Counted from the first letter of the stretch, positions 51,500 to 60,955 are shown. The stretch: 64,000 nucleotides of DNA from PGYR01 sp041675005 (GCA_041675005.1 JBAYUQ010000017.1:1-64000), one strand, 5' to 3'. Program-made: numbers and translations. The notes: generated by a model from the sequence alone, not told the origin.

Positions 51500-52672
51500 A
51501 TGGCAAAAATAGCAGTAGGTTTATCGGGTGGAGTTGACTCCGCTGTAGCAGCTCATCTCCTCTTACAAGAAGGACATGAAGTTGTTGCTCTGTTTATGCA
51601 AAATTGGGATGATCCCGTGGGTACTCTGCGTGGAGATTGTGAGTGGGAAGAAGACTTTAAAGTAGCTCAGCTTGTGGCTAGGCATTTGGGAATACCTATT
51701 CACCACATTAATCTAAGTAAAGAATACAAATCTCGAGTAGCCGACTATATGTTCCGCGAATATGAGGCGGGTAGGACACCAAATCCTGACGTATTATGCA
51801 ATCGAGAGATAAAGTGGGATGTGTTTCTGAAAGCCGCATTGGAATACAATGTTGATTTGGTAGCAACGGGTCACTATTGCCAGAAAGATATGCTAGGTAG
51901 TGAATATCGCCTGCTAAAAGGCAAAGATGACAACAAAGATCAAAGCTATTTTCTTTGTCAGCTTGATCAGCAAATGCTGAAATATGCCCACTTCCCAATA
52001 GGTGGCATTGCCAAACCCGAAGTTAGAGAAATAGCCAAGTCACTAAAACTTCCGAATTATGATAAAAAGGATTCGCAAGGATTATGCTTTATTGGTAAAA
52101 TAGATTTACCGACATTCCTCAAACAACAGCTAGAACCGAAGAAAGGTGACGTAATAGAAATGCCAAATATCGAATTTGATTGGGGAATTGGAGAAGATTT
52201 GCTCGACCAATGTATGCTCGACGAAATCTGCTATCCTGTGCATCTATCGGCAGCAAAAGGCAAGAAATTAGGTGAACACGAAGGAGCTCATTTTTTCACT
52301 GTTGGTCAAAGGCGAGGACTAGCAATAGGTGGTACAGAGCTGCCTCTTTTTGTTGTTGCAACCGACACCAAGAGCAATATAATATATACGGGTCAAGGCG
52401 AAAACCACTATGCACTCAATCGCCCTGGTATTCATATCAAAGCAGACGAAGTGCATTGGGTACGTCCATCGCAAGAGATGGCAATAGACGAAATCCGCGA
52501 GTATGATGTAAAAATCCGCTATCGTCAACCAAATCAAAAGGCCAAGTTAATCCGAAAGGAAAACGGAATGTACATAGTCTTTGACGAGCTACAGAAAGGC
52601 ATAGCCGCAGGGCAGTTTGCTGTCTGGTATGATGACGATGAGCTAGTTGGTTCTGGTGCTATTTTTGCCTAG
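51500..52672 (+). CDS. mnmA: tRNA-specific 2-thiouridylase MnmA
   Basis: MnmA puts the 2-thio group on U34 of tRNA-Lys, -Glu and -Gln. The 390-residue length is slightly long. AVGLSGGVDSAVAAHLLLQE is the PP-loop, TPNPDVLCNREIKWDVF carries the first catalytic Cys, ATGHYCQKDMLG follows, and KKDSQGLCFIGKIDLPTFL carries the second catalytic Cys. HFFTVGQRRGLAIGGTELPL and the C-terminal barrel (EVHWVRP, then VRYRQP-like KIRYRQPNQKAKLI) complete it. The start has a purine stretch a few bases upstream but no strong Shine-Dalgarno. A hairpin lies downstream. Confidence 0.95.
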   Translation: MAKIAVGLSGGVDSAVAAHLLLQEGHEVVALFMQNWDDPVGTLRGDCEWEEDFKVAQLVARHLGIPIHHINLSKEYKSRVADYMFREYEAGRTPNPDVLCNREIKWDVFLKAALEYNVDLVATGHYCQKDMLGSEYRLLKGKDDNKDQSYFLCQLDQQMLKYAHFPIGGIAKPEVREIAKSLKLPNYDKKDSQGLCFIGKIDLPTFLKQQLEPKKGDVIEMPNIEFDWGIGEDLLDQCMLDEICYPVHLSAAKGKKLGEHEGAHFFTVGQRRGLAIGGTELPLFVVATDTKSNIIYTGQGENHYALNRPGIHIKADEVHWVRPSQEMAIDEIREYDVKIRYRQPNQKAKLIRKENGMYIVFDELQKGIAAGQFAVWYDDDELVGSGAIFA

Positions 52673-52735
52673 TCTTTAGTTGAGACCTATTCCGCATACA
52701 TCTACAATCTCCAACAAAGCACCAACCATAAAAAA

Positions 52736-52759
52736 ACTGTCCAAAAAATATTGGACAGT
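52736..52759. terminator. Hairpin after mnmA with T-run on the minus side
   Basis: ACTGTCCAA / TTGGACAGT, 9-bp perfect stem, 6-base loop. On the plus strand CCCTTT follows; on the minus strand TTTTTT follows. It may be the mnmA terminator despite the weak T-tract. The T-run points to the opposite strand, where no gene is seen. Confidence 0.5.
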
Positions 52760-52961
52760 CCCTTTATTGCTGACATTACAGCCAGCACAGTGATATAGAA
52801 TAATGCGGATTCTATTCTATTACAACTATAATAACACATTACTTCAAAAAGGGTTTCAAAATGTTGTTAATCTTCTATTTATATAATTGATTGTATCCAA
52901 CATTTCATTTACTTAATTTTGAATAAATCTATCACTCTCAACTTAAAAAACAGCTGTTTAA

Positions 52962-53549
52962 ATGGAATCACTAGGTATTTGGTCTTCAGCAATAGTATTA
53001 ATTTTCCTAATGGATCCATTGGGTAATATACCCGTACTATTAACTGTACTGAAAGGTATAGACCCCAAAAGACAAAGAGTGATAATTATGCGAGAGCTTT
53101 TGATTGCCCTTGGGATTCTCCTTGTTTTCCTATTTATGGGAAAACCATTGCTGAACTTCCTCCATTTGCAACAAGAAGCTGTTACTATTTCTGGTGGTAT
53201 TATACTACTAATTATTGGGTTGCGTATGATATTCCCTACTCCAGATGGATTAATGGGCCCACAACCCGACGGCGAACCATTCATAGTGCCGCTTGCTATT
53301 CCCCTAATAGCAGGGCCATCTGTGTTGGCTATGTTAATGCTGATGACTCAGAGCGGACCTGGTAAAATGACGCATTGGTTCCTCGCTTTAATATTAGCTT
53401 GGGCTATAACCGCGGCTATACTACTCGTTGCACCCAAATTACTCAAAGTTCTCCGAGAGCGTGGTCTAATTGCTCTGGAAAGACTAATGGGTATGATATT
53501 AGTAATGATGGCTGTACAGATGCTAATAGATGGAGTGAAGATTCTCTAA
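52962..53549 (+). CDS. MarC-family integral membrane protein
   Basis: The product is a 195-residue protein with about six transmembrane helices. IVLIFLMDPLGNIPVLLTVL (about 12-31) is the MarC signature, followed by RELLIALGILLVFLFMG, VTISGGIILLIIGLRMIFPT, FIVPLAIPLIAGPSVLAMLM, HWFLALILAWAITAAILLVA and a final MGMILVMMAVQMLIDGVKIL. MarC proteins were once thought to be multidrug exporters; the function is not established. It is 289 bases downstream of mnmA and 71 upstream of the P-type ATPase. Confidence 0.9.
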   Translation: MESLGIWSSAIVLIFLMDPLGNIPVLLTVLKGIDPKRQRVIIMRELLIALGILLVFLFMGKPLLNFLHLQQEAVTISGGIILLIIGLRMIFPTPDGLMGPQPDGEPFIVPLAIPLIAGPSVLAMLMLMTQSGPGKMTHWFLALILAWAITAAILLVAPKLLKVLRERGLIALERLMGMILVMMAVQMLIDGVKIL

Positions 53550-53620
53550 ACACAATTCTTTGCGTATCTTCGTCCACTTCTTTTTATATTTAAACCTGAT
53601 AATAATTCAACGTCTAGAAT

Positions 53621-56002
53621 ATGTCTGATAAGTTAATTTGTAAGCACTGTAGTAGTGAATGCCCTGATAATACTATCTCACTGGGTGAAAATCTGTTTTG
53701 TTGTAATGGTTGCAAAACTGTTTACGAGATATTGCACGACAATAATCTTGCTGGATTCTATAATATGGAAGATGGTAGTGGGGCTCTAAAACCCGACTCC
53801 ATTGATACAGATGAATTTGCCTTCCTTGATAATGCAGAAATAAACGAAAAGCTGAAAACATATAGCATAAATGGTAAATCGAAAGTCGTTTTTAACCTCC
53901 CTCAGATCCATTGTTCTGCTTGTATATGGTTATTAGAAAATCTACCTAAGCTGAAAGAAGGAATACTCAAATCCGAAGTTAATTTTCCGAATAAGGAAAT
54001 AGATGTTATATATGACGAGACTGTTATTTCTATTAGGTCGGTCGTAGAGTTATTAGCTGCTCTCGGCTATAGGCCAAAGCTAGACCTCACATCGATGGAG
54101 GGCAATAAAAGCAAGAGCCCCAACCGCTCATTATATATCAAGCTAGGAGTAGCTGGATTCTCTTTTGGCAACTTGATGATGCTTGCTTTCCCAGAATATT
54201 TATCAGGTGGTGAGGCAATAGAACCAGCTATAAAGGAGCTGATTAATTGGCTTAATATTCTATTTATTATTCCTCTACTTTACGCTGGTAGCGACTATCT
54301 CAAGTCGGCTTACTACGGACTAAAAACAAAGATATTCAATATTGATATACCCATTTCAATCGGGATAATTGTCCTTGCTGTACGCTCGACTGTCGATATA
54401 GTCACTAATACAGGGCATGGGTATGTAGACTCGCTTGGGGGGCTCCTATTCTTCTTGTTAATAGGGAAGTTATTCCAGCAGAAGACCTACAATTTACTGT
54501 CATTTGATAGAGATTACAAATCATATTTCCCACTTTCTGTAATCCGAAAAAAAGAAACCGAGAACGAACATATAACGCTGAAAGATATTAAAATTGGCGA
54601 TGTACTTCTAATCAGAAATAATGAGATTATTCCTACTGACAGCTTGCTCGAATCAGAAAAAGCAATGATGGATTACAGCTTCGTAACTGGTGAATCTTCT
54701 CCTGTTAGCATTACTCATCACGAGAAAATATATGCAGGTGCTCGGGCGTTAGGTAAAGCTATAGAAGTTCGAGTAACCGAGGAGTTCGATCAGAGCTATC
54801 TGACTAAGCTATGGAACAATGACGCATTCGATAAATTCTCGAAGAAAGGGATTTCGAAAATGTCGAATATGATAGCCCGTAATTTCTCAATTGTAGTTAT
54901 GATAATTGGGATAATAGCATTTGCTTTCTGGCTACCTCATAGCACGGCAAAGGCATTTGACGTACTTACTGCCATATTAATCATCGCTTGTCCTTGTGCA
55001 TTAGCACTTACATTGCCTTTCACTTATGGCTCTACTATGCGAGTATTCGGTCGAAATAGATTCTTTATAAAGACAGACGCAATAGTCGAGTTTTTATCTA
55101 ATATAGATTCGTTCGTATTCGATAAAACAGGAACTTTAACTAAAGCGACTTACGGTGGAATCAGTTATAAAGGTAAGGATTTCGAGAAGTATAAATCAAT
55201 TGTAAAAGCTGCTGTTTCTAATAGCACTCATCCCATTAGTTCGTTAATTAGTAGCTCGGTTTCTGGTGTCGGTACCATAGAAATAGGTAGTTTCGAGGAG
55301 TTAGCTGGAAAGGGTATAACAGCTACCTATAAAGATACAACTATACGAATCGGCTCTGCCAAATGGATAGAACCTGACTCAGGTACACAAGCCGAAAATG
55401 CCGCAGTACTAGAGATAAACGGTGAAGTTTACGGTGCTTTCTATAACAAAAGTGAATTCCGTGATAACGCATTCGAAACTTTGGATGAGCTATCAAAAAA
55501 TGGGTACGAGATTTCTATTATCTCAGGTGATAACCAAAAAGATGAGAATAATATATTAGCAAAAGCACCCAAAGGAACGAAAACACATTTCAATAAGTTA
55601 CCACATGAAAAGCTCGATTACATAGCAGAATTGCAAGGCAATGGCGCTAACACTGCGATGGTTGGTGACGGTCTGAATGATGCTGGAGCATTAGCAAAAG
55701 CGAATGTAGGAATTGCAATTGCCGAAAAGTCAAATAATTTCACCCCAGGTAGTGATGCTATCCTATTAGGCGATGAGCTCGAGAAATTGCCTAAGTTTAT
55801 GCAAATGTCTAAGTCTGCAATTAGAATTGCTTATGCAAGTATTGGGATTTCATTCATCTATAATACAGTTGGAATATCATTCGCCGCAAGCGGCCATCTA
55901 TCGCCAGTTGTCGCAGCTATTCTTATGCCTATCAGCTCGATCAGCGTGATTGTATTCACAGTATCTGCTGTCAATTTACTTGCGAAGAGAAAGGGGCTGT
56001 AA
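53621..56002 (+). CDS. FixI/CtpA-like heavy-metal (copper) P-type ATPase
   Basis: The product is a 793-residue P1B-type ATPase. The N-terminal zinc-ribbon-like metal-binding region (CKHCSSEC ... FCCNGCKTVYEIL, about 4-38) is followed by a HMA domain with IHCSACIWLLENLPKLK (about 93-110). Later come GEXXP-type TGESSPVSI, the transmembrane metal-site CPC in ACPCALALTLPF (about 456), FDKTGTLT (phosphorylated Asp about 501) and MVGDGLNDAGALAKANVGIA. The N-terminal 'CxxC...CCNGCxxVYE' ribbon with HMA is the FixI/CcoI layout, which supplies copper to cbb3 cytochrome oxidase. No ccoNOP or ccoGHS genes are adjacent within the window, so the link is by family only. The ATG has no strong Shine-Dalgarno; a TATCTTCG box is at 53565. 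Confidence 0.9.
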   Translation: MSDKLICKHCSSECPDNTISLGENLFCCNGCKTVYEILHDNNLAGFYNMEDGSGALKPDSIDTDEFAFLDNAEINEKLKTYSINGKSKVVFNLPQIHCSACIWLLENLPKLKEGILKSEVNFPNKEIDVIYDETVISIRSVVELLAALGYRPKLDLTSMEGNKSKSPNRSLYIKLGVAGFSFGNLMMLAFPEYLSGGEAIEPAIKELINWLNILFIIPLLYAGSDYLKSAYYGLKTKIFNIDIPISIGIIVLAVRSTVDIVTNTGHGYVDSLGGLLFFLLIGKLFQQKTYNLLSFDRDYKSYFPLSVIRKKETENEHITLKDIKIGDVLLIRNNEIIPTDSLLESEKAMMDYSFVTGESSPVSITHHEKIYAGARALGKAIEVRVTEEFDQSYLTKLWNNDAFDKFSKKGISKMSNMIARNFSIVVMIIGIIAFAFWLPHSTAKAFDVLTAILIIACPCALALTLPFTYGSTMRVFGRNRFFIKTDAIVEFLSNIDSFVFDKTGTLTKATYGGISYKGKDFEKYKSIVKAAVSNSTHPISSLISSSVSGVGTIEIGSFEELAGKGITATYKDTTIRIGSAKWIEPDSGTQAENAAVLEINGEVYGAFYNKSEFRDNAFETLDELSKNGYEISIISGDNQKDENNILAKAPKGTKTHFNKLPHEKLDYIAELQGNGANTAMVGDGLNDAGALAKANVGIAIAEKSNNFTPGSDAILLGDELEKLPKFMQMSKSAIRIAYASIGISFIYNTVGISFAASGHLSPVVAAILMPISSISVIVFTVSAVNLLAKRKGL

Positions 56003-56090
56003 GAGACGAACCTTAACTCTAATAATACGGTACCATTCCTTATAACAGAATGATGCCTTTCTCCGACACACTAAGAGCAATAACAATTGT

Positions 56091-56702
56091 TTATTCAACT
56101 GATTTCATAACGTTTGCAACCATTTTATCACATCTATGATTCCCAAATTCAAAAATATTTTCTCTAATCTGATTATGGTATAATATGTCCTTTATCTGCA
56201 CTTTAGCTCTATGCAAACGAACTTTAACATTAGATTCGGATATTTCAAGTGATTCGGAAATATCCTTTATGCTCATTAGATCTATTTCTCTAAGTATGAA
56301 GACCGATTTGTAAATTGGATCTAATTCAGAAATTGCCTGTTCGTAGATTTGAGTAGATTCATTCATAATTAATAACTGTTCGGGGTTTTTTATTGAATTA
56401 TCAGAATACCCTATATCAGAATAGTTGATAGATCTGTATTTTACACTCTTCTTGTTGAACTGCAATGATTCGTTGATAGCTATTCTAATTAGCCAAGTGC
56501 TGAATTTCGATTTCATATTGAATGTTGAAAGCTTCTCAAATGCTTTTACAAATGAAATCTGCATTATCTCCTCTATATCACTGTCATCGGAGATGAATCC
56601 TTTGATAACCCTATATAAAGTCTGATTGTACCTCCTAACTAGCAATTCATAAAATTCCTTTTCACCAGTTATTATTCTCTCTATTATTACTTGCTCTTCC
56701 AA
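56091..56702 (-). CDS. ECF-type RNA polymerase sigma factor
   Basis: The product is a 203-residue sigma-70 family factor with region 2 (FYELLVRRYNQTLYRVIKGF; SDIEEIMQISFVKAFEKLST; WLIRIAINESLQ) and region 4 (FILREIDLMSIKDISESLEI followed by SESNVKVRLHRAKVQIKDIL), but no region 3 or 1.1, as in ECF factors. The C-terminal tail (FEFGNHRCDKMVANVM) is longer than usual, and the 'FxxxRCDxxVxxV' phrase occurs in a number of FCB sigma factors. No anti-sigma gene is next to it; the divergent neighbour is a DoxX-like membrane protein. The shared upstream region holds a mirrored pair of GTAAC-N16-(T/C)ATCTA elements, which suggests that the sigma factor controls both genes. Confidence 0.9.
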   Translation of the reverse strand: MEEQVIIERIITGEKEFYELLVRRYNQTLYRVIKGFISDDSDIEEIMQISFVKAFEKLSTFNMKSKFSTWLIRIAINESLQFNKKSVKYRSINYSDIGYSDNSIKNPEQLLIMNESTQIYEQAISELDPIYKSVFILREIDLMSIKDISESLEISESNVKVRLHRAKVQIKDILYHNQIRENIFEFGNHRCDKMVANVMKSVE

Positions 56703-56748
56703 TATAATTCTATTCCTTTTTGTAGTATTGCACTTCTGTTTTCAAGAT

Positions 56749-56806
56749 TAGATACACTAACAGCTAAAAGGTTACAAAAGTAACTCAATTGTAATTACAC
56801 CATCTA
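56749..56806. promoter_or_regulatory. Mirrored ECF-type promoter pair
   Basis: The palindrome GTTACAAAAGTAAC (56771-56784) supplies GTAAC on each strand. On the plus strand GTAAC (56780-56784), 16 bases, CATCTA (56801-56806), then DoxX starts at 56845. On the minus strand GTAAC (56775-56771), 16 bases, TATCTA (56754-56749), then the sigma gene starts at 56702. Equal spacing and near-identical boxes in both directions are hard to explain by chance. Confidence 0.55.
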
Positions 56807-56844
56807 ATAAGTATATTTTTTTAACAATTCTAAAAGGTAATATA

Positions 56845-57213
56845 ATGATTAGTATCAATCAAAAAATATATACTATTCTAAAATACGTATTCGTAGTTGT
56901 TCCAATTGTAGCAGGATTAGACAAATTCACAAATATACTCACAGATTGGTCACAATACGTAAATCCGATATTAGCACAAACAATCCCAATGAACACTGAT
57001 AGCTTTATGATGATAGTCGGTGTTATCGAGATAACAGCAGGTTTGTTAGTTCTACTGAAAACAAGAATAGGTGCATTGGTAGTTTCTATCTGGTTAGCAC
57101 TAATAGCACTTTCGCTAATAGCAAGTTTCAGCTTTGTCGATGTAGCAGTACGTGATTTGGTAATGGCAATATCTGCATATATACTATATCTGCTTTCTGG
57201 CGATGAACTGTAA
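56845..57213 (+). CDS. DoxX-like small membrane protein
   Basis: The product is a 122-residue protein with about four transmembrane helices: VFVVVPIVAGLDKF (about 14-27), MMIVGVIEITAGLLVLL (about 55-71), ALVVSIWLALIALSLIAS, and VMAISAYILYLLSG. The phrases 'GxxKF' in helix 1 and 'GxxEIxxGLxxL' in helix 2 are those of DoxX-like proteins, small redox-linked or undefined membrane proteins. The gene diverges from the ECF sigma gene and has a promoter of matching sequence, so it is probably a target of that sigma factor. A long hairpin follows at 57226. Confidence 0.78.
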   Translation: MISINQKIYTILKYVFVVVPIVAGLDKFTNILTDWSQYVNPILAQTIPMNTDSFMMIVGVIEITAGLLVLLKTRIGALVVSIWLALIALSLIASFSFVDVAVRDLVMAISAYILYLLSGDEL

Positions 57214-57225
57214 AGTATCTTTAGT

Positions 57226-57267
57226 AAGTCCCTCCTTGTCTTTCTAGCCAAAGACAAGGAAGTGACT
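57226..57267. terminator. Long imperfect hairpin downstream of the DoxX-like gene
   Basis: The inner stem CCTTGTCTTT / AAAGACAAGG is perfect (57234-57243 with 57250-57259, loop CTAGCC) and an outer TAGTC / GACTA pair extends it to about 18 bp with one bulge. No T-tract follows on either strand. It may stabilise mRNA ends or belong to a palindromic repeat family. Confidence 0.5.
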
Positions 57268-57454
57268 ATCAATATATCAGAAGTACGAATTAAATAATTT
57301 CACTGACCGTAGAAACTTAATCCAAACGACTTCAAATCTCCCAAACCAATTAAAAACACCACACTCTGAATAGATAAAAATAAAGTACTTTACACACATT
57401 TAGTCATGCCAAAAGGTATAAATAGTAAGGTTTCAGAAATGTATTATTCAAAAA

Positions 57455-58024
57455 CTAAGGCTTTCCGTCCTTATCGCGTTTTGCTTTTAGTGCTTCTGCG
57501 TACCACATAAACTCTTTTATGAATCTTTCGAACCCTCTTGGTATGTGCTCATTATCTGTATTACCATTTTCATCGAAGTTATTCCCGACTGAGGGTACTG
57601 GGAAAGTAGACGGAATAGATGGCATGCCGAGTTCCGCAGTCACAGCTCTTAAGTGTATTGCCGCCCTAACACCTCCGAACATACCAGCAGAGTAAGTAGC
57701 TAGTCCCGATGGTTTGAAATGATATTCACTTTGGTAATGGTCTAATATATTTTTCAGTGCAGGTGGTAAACCGTGATTGTATTCTCCACTGACGATTATA
57801 AATCCATCAACTGATTCGAATATCTCGTGCAGATTTTCTATTACATCTGGTGCGTCGCCTTTGTACTCTTTATACATTTTATCCAAAAATGGTAATTGAT
57901 GCTCCATTGCATCTACTAAAATATTATCAATGCCTCGTTCATTTAGTTGTTTTACTATATATTTAGCAACTCGAATACCTTGTCGGTCTTGTCTCACTGA
58001 TCCATATATTACTGCTATTTTCAT
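57455..58024 (-). CDS. NADPH-dependent FMN reductase family protein
   Basis: The product is a 189-residue flavodoxin-like protein. IAVIYGSVRQDRQGIRVAKY is the FMN phosphate loop, followed by FIIVSGEYNHGLPPALKNIL (the 'GEYNHGxPxxLKNxLD' signature) and LATYSAGMFGGVRAAIHLR. Members reduce FMN, azo-dyes, quinones or metals with NAD(P)H. The substrate cannot be read here. The gene stands alone between two intergenic stretches of 241 and 351 bases. Confidence 0.92.
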   Translation of the reverse strand: MKIAVIYGSVRQDRQGIRVAKYIVKQLNERGIDNILVDAMEHQLPFLDKMYKEYKGDAPDVIENLHEIFESVDGFIIVSGEYNHGLPPALKNILDHYQSEYHFKPSGLATYSAGMFGGVRAAIHLRAVTAELGMPSIPSTFPVPSVGNNFDENGNTDNEHIPRGFERFIKEFMWYAEALKAKRDKDGKP

Positions 58025-58375
58025 ATTTCATTTCTTTTAGTTGATAGATTATATCTGTAGAACGGTAAAGATAACTAGATTATTTGTTTTCCGTTGCTAT
58101 TATTCATTAAATGTGTCGTTCTATTGACTTTCTATACTTGAATTGTAAAACATCTTGTACAGACATATTGTTTGTGATAGGCATCGCAGAAGTAAAGGAC
58201 ACAGAGTTGTGAATCTTCAACTTTAACTAGCTCCCTTAAATTATGAATGGGTGAAACTACAGAACCTAACACCAATTTACTTATAGCAAAACACACAATT
58301 TGAAAAATCAACTTAGTTTTTAGCTTTTAATTTTGTAGCTTTATTCTTTATAATTTTAATTATTTGAAATAATTT
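58025..58375. other. Intergenic region without recognisable gene
   Basis: This 351-base AT-rich stretch separates the divergent FMN reductase and YfhO-like genes and presumably holds both promoters. I see no ORF of conviction, no strong hairpin and no repeat-family block. A TTTTGTAGCTTTA phrase near 58332 is only loosely -7-like. Confidence 0.4.
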
Positions 58376-60955
58376 ATGGCAAAGAAGACAAATCAATCAG
58401 CAATCAAGGGTTTGAGCACAAAGACAAAGGATATTATATTTATTACTTTGATCTTTGCAAGTGTGTATATATTCCTCGGAAAGGCGATAGGTAGTGGTGG
58501 TTTCAATGCACCGGATAATCTAGCTTCGTATTCTTTTGAGAAGTATTTGGATAAAGCACAGGAAGATGGGGAATTTCCACTATGGATACCGCATATTTTT
58601 AGTGGTATGCCTTCCTACTCAGCTATGTTGACCACTGGAGATAGATGGTGGGATTTCGCATATAAGATTATATTTGGATTCGCACTATTATTCAAAGGGC
58701 TTTTTAATAGCGATACGGCTCGTATTGCATTTTGGTTTGCACTATACGGCTCGGGTATCTATTGGCTACTTCGCTCCAAACACAAGGAGCCAGCCATCGC
58801 CTTTTTCTCTGCATTTGCGGCGGTCTTCTCAACTGCCGTTATTACTTGGATTATGATTGGGCATAATACTAAGCCGATTGTCTTGGCCTGTTTGCCTTTT
58901 ACTTTTATATTTATTGAAAAACTCCGTGAGAAATTCTCACTTCTATATGGGCTATTGCTTATACTATCTTTGCATACTATGCTCGAAGCTGGTCACGTAC
59001 AGTTGATATTCTACTCAGCGTTGGCGATTGGTATTTACTTAATTTTTGAGCTTATTAGCCGTTTAATCAGTAAAAAAGAACCGATTGGAGTTGTGAAAGT
59101 TGCCGGATATTTACTTGCAGCAGGTATTCTTGCTTTCCTAATGTCATCAGATAGATATTACTCTACTTTAGATTACACTGACCACTCTACTCGTGGCTCT
59201 GCACCACTAGTGCAAGACAACAAAGATGCTCGCGACGCATCTGGTGGTAATTCTTATGAATACGCTACTATGTGGTCGTTCAGCCCAGGCGAGATGATGG
59301 GGTTCTTAGTCCCGAATTACTATGGTTTTGGTAAACTAGAATATGATGTTGAAGGGAATAGTGGTACAATACTATCGCAATTAGCCGGTCAAGATAAGGA
59401 CAATAAAGTGCCTACATATTGGGGGCAAAAGCCGATAGAAGATTCAGCTCCATATATGGGGATTCTTATTTTCTTCCTTGGACTATTTGGTATTTTTACT
59501 AATAGGAAAAATGTGTTCGTACAGTTTTTAGCGTTTCTATCATTGTTTGTGCTCATACTGTCCTTTGGTTATACTTTACCTATTTTGTACGATTTCTTCT
59601 TTTACAATGTGCCTATGTTCAATAAGTTTAGGGCACCTTCTATGATACTTGTGTTAGTGCATTTTGCGTTCCCTATACTAGCTGGCTACGGATTATCATC
59701 TATTGTTGGCTGGTCTAAAGAAGGTATTAGCAAAGAAAATAAGAAGAAAGTAACCTACTTCGCTATAGCCGCTGTTGCGTTCTTTGCAATAGGTGTTCTA
59801 TACAACTTAGGTTTTGAGTCAAACTATAAATCTTCAGTTGAGAATTCCGATTTCGTGACTCAGCGAATGATTCCTCAACTACCTGAGCAGTATCATACAC
59901 AATTCAAAAATGAGTTTTCTGATTTCGTTTGGTCAGAGATGATGAGCGATTGGATGATAAACGGTGTGCTTATGCTAATAGCAGCAGGTTTAATCTATCT
60001 TTTCGCAATCAGAAAAATAAAGCAACCTATTTTATTATCGGGATTGATACTAATCTTAGTGTTTGACCTATGGCGAGTAGATACTAGACCTATGGATATA
60101 GTCGAAACTTCGTTGAAAGATAAAGTCTTCCACCGAAAAGATTGGGTGGAATTCATAAAAGAAGATAAACAAGAGAAATTCAGAATAGCCGATTTTGTTT
60201 CCCCTACTCCTAATGCATCTGCATATTGGTTGTTAGAAAACGTGGGAGGTTATCACTCTGCAAAGCTAAGAGTTTACCAAGATATGCTAGATGTAACTTC
60301 TGGAGGAAGCACTTCTGGTGTTAGTAATCCATTCGTATGGACTCTGCTAAATGTGAAATACATAATAGATAGCAGACAAATACCTGGCATGCAACCTGTT
60401 TTCCAATCGCAACAAGAACAAGCATACGTATACCTTAACCCATCGTATTTGCCTAGAGCGTGGTTCGTGAATAGTGTGGAGGTGGATAAACCACTTTCTA
60501 TACTGAAACGAATGGAGTACAATCCTGGGCAGAACACTAACTTTAATCCAAGAGAAGTAGTTTATCTAGAAAATAAATTAGGCAAGAACATACAGCCAAT
60601 AACTGAAGGTGCCAGCGTAAAAGTAACTGATTATAGAAATCAGAATATAACTTTAGAAGCAAACGCTACTGGCACTAACTTCTTGCTAGTAAGTGAGGTT
60701 TATTATCCAGAATGGAAAGCATTCGTAGATGGAAAAGAAACGGAAATAGTAAAATCGAACTACTTTATGAGAGGGATTGTGTTGCCAGCGGGTAAACACA
60801 AAGTTGAGTTCAAATACGAATCTCCAAAGTTTGAAACTGGTAAAATGGCATCTCTAACTACTAATATATTAGTGATGATTGGGCTATTTATCACGCTGTT
60901 TTTACTATGGAAAGAGAACGAAAAAAAGAAAAAAGATGGTGCTTCAGAGAAATAA
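58376..60955 (+). CDS. YfhO-like polytopic membrane protein
   Basis: The product is an 859-residue inner-membrane protein. A first helix (IIFITLIFASVYIFLGKAIG, about 19-38) is followed by the GT-C-like loop with FPLWIPHIFSGMPSYSA and about 12 further helices. A soluble C-terminal domain contains FRIADFVSPTPNASAYWLLE, NVGGYHSAKLRVYQDM, PSYLPRAWFVNSVEVD and LLVSEVYYPEWKAFVDGKET, and a last helix (NILVMIGLFITLFLLW) closes the protein. This is the YfhO/PF09586 layout; a Bacillus YfhO is linked to lipoteichoic acid glycosylation, and FCB homologues probably act on cell-surface glycans, but that is inference. It is followed by the unknown gene at 61000. Confidence 0.9.
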   Translation: MAKKTNQSAIKGLSTKTKDIIFITLIFASVYIFLGKAIGSGGFNAPDNLASYSFEKYLDKAQEDGEFPLWIPHIFSGMPSYSAMLTTGDRWWDFAYKIIFGFALLFKGLFNSDTARIAFWFALYGSGIYWLLRSKHKEPAIAFFSAFAAVFSTAVITWIMIGHNTKPIVLACLPFTFIFIEKLREKFSLLYGLLLILSLHTMLEAGHVQLIFYSALAIGIYLIFELISRLISKKEPIGVVKVAGYLLAAGILAFLMSSDRYYSTLDYTDHSTRGSAPLVQDNKDARDASGGNSYEYATMWSFSPGEMMGFLVPNYYGFGKLEYDVEGNSGTILSQLAGQDKDNKVPTYWGQKPIEDSAPYMGILIFFLGLFGIFTNRKNVFVQFLAFLSLFVLILSFGYTLPILYDFFFYNVPMFNKFRAPSMILVLVHFAFPILAGYGLSSIVGWSKEGISKENKKKVTYFAIAAVAFFAIGVLYNLGFESNYKSSVENSDFVTQRMIPQLPEQYHTQFKNEFSDFVWSEMMSDWMINGVLMLIAAGLIYLFAIRKIKQPILLSGLILILVFDLWRVDTRPMDIVETSLKDKVFHRKDWVEFIKEDKQEKFRIADFVSPTPNASAYWLLENVGGYHSAKLRVYQDMLDVTSGGSTSGVSNPFVWTLLNVKYIIDSRQIPGMQPVFQSQQEQAYVYLNPSYLPRAWFVNSVEVDKPLSILKRMEYNPGQNTNFNPREVVYLENKLGKNIQPITEGASVKVTDYRNQNITLEANATGTNFLLVSEVYYPEWKAFVDGKETEIVKSNYFMRGIVLPAGKHKVEFKYESPKFETGKMASLTTNILVMIGLFITLFLLWKENEKKKKDGASEK

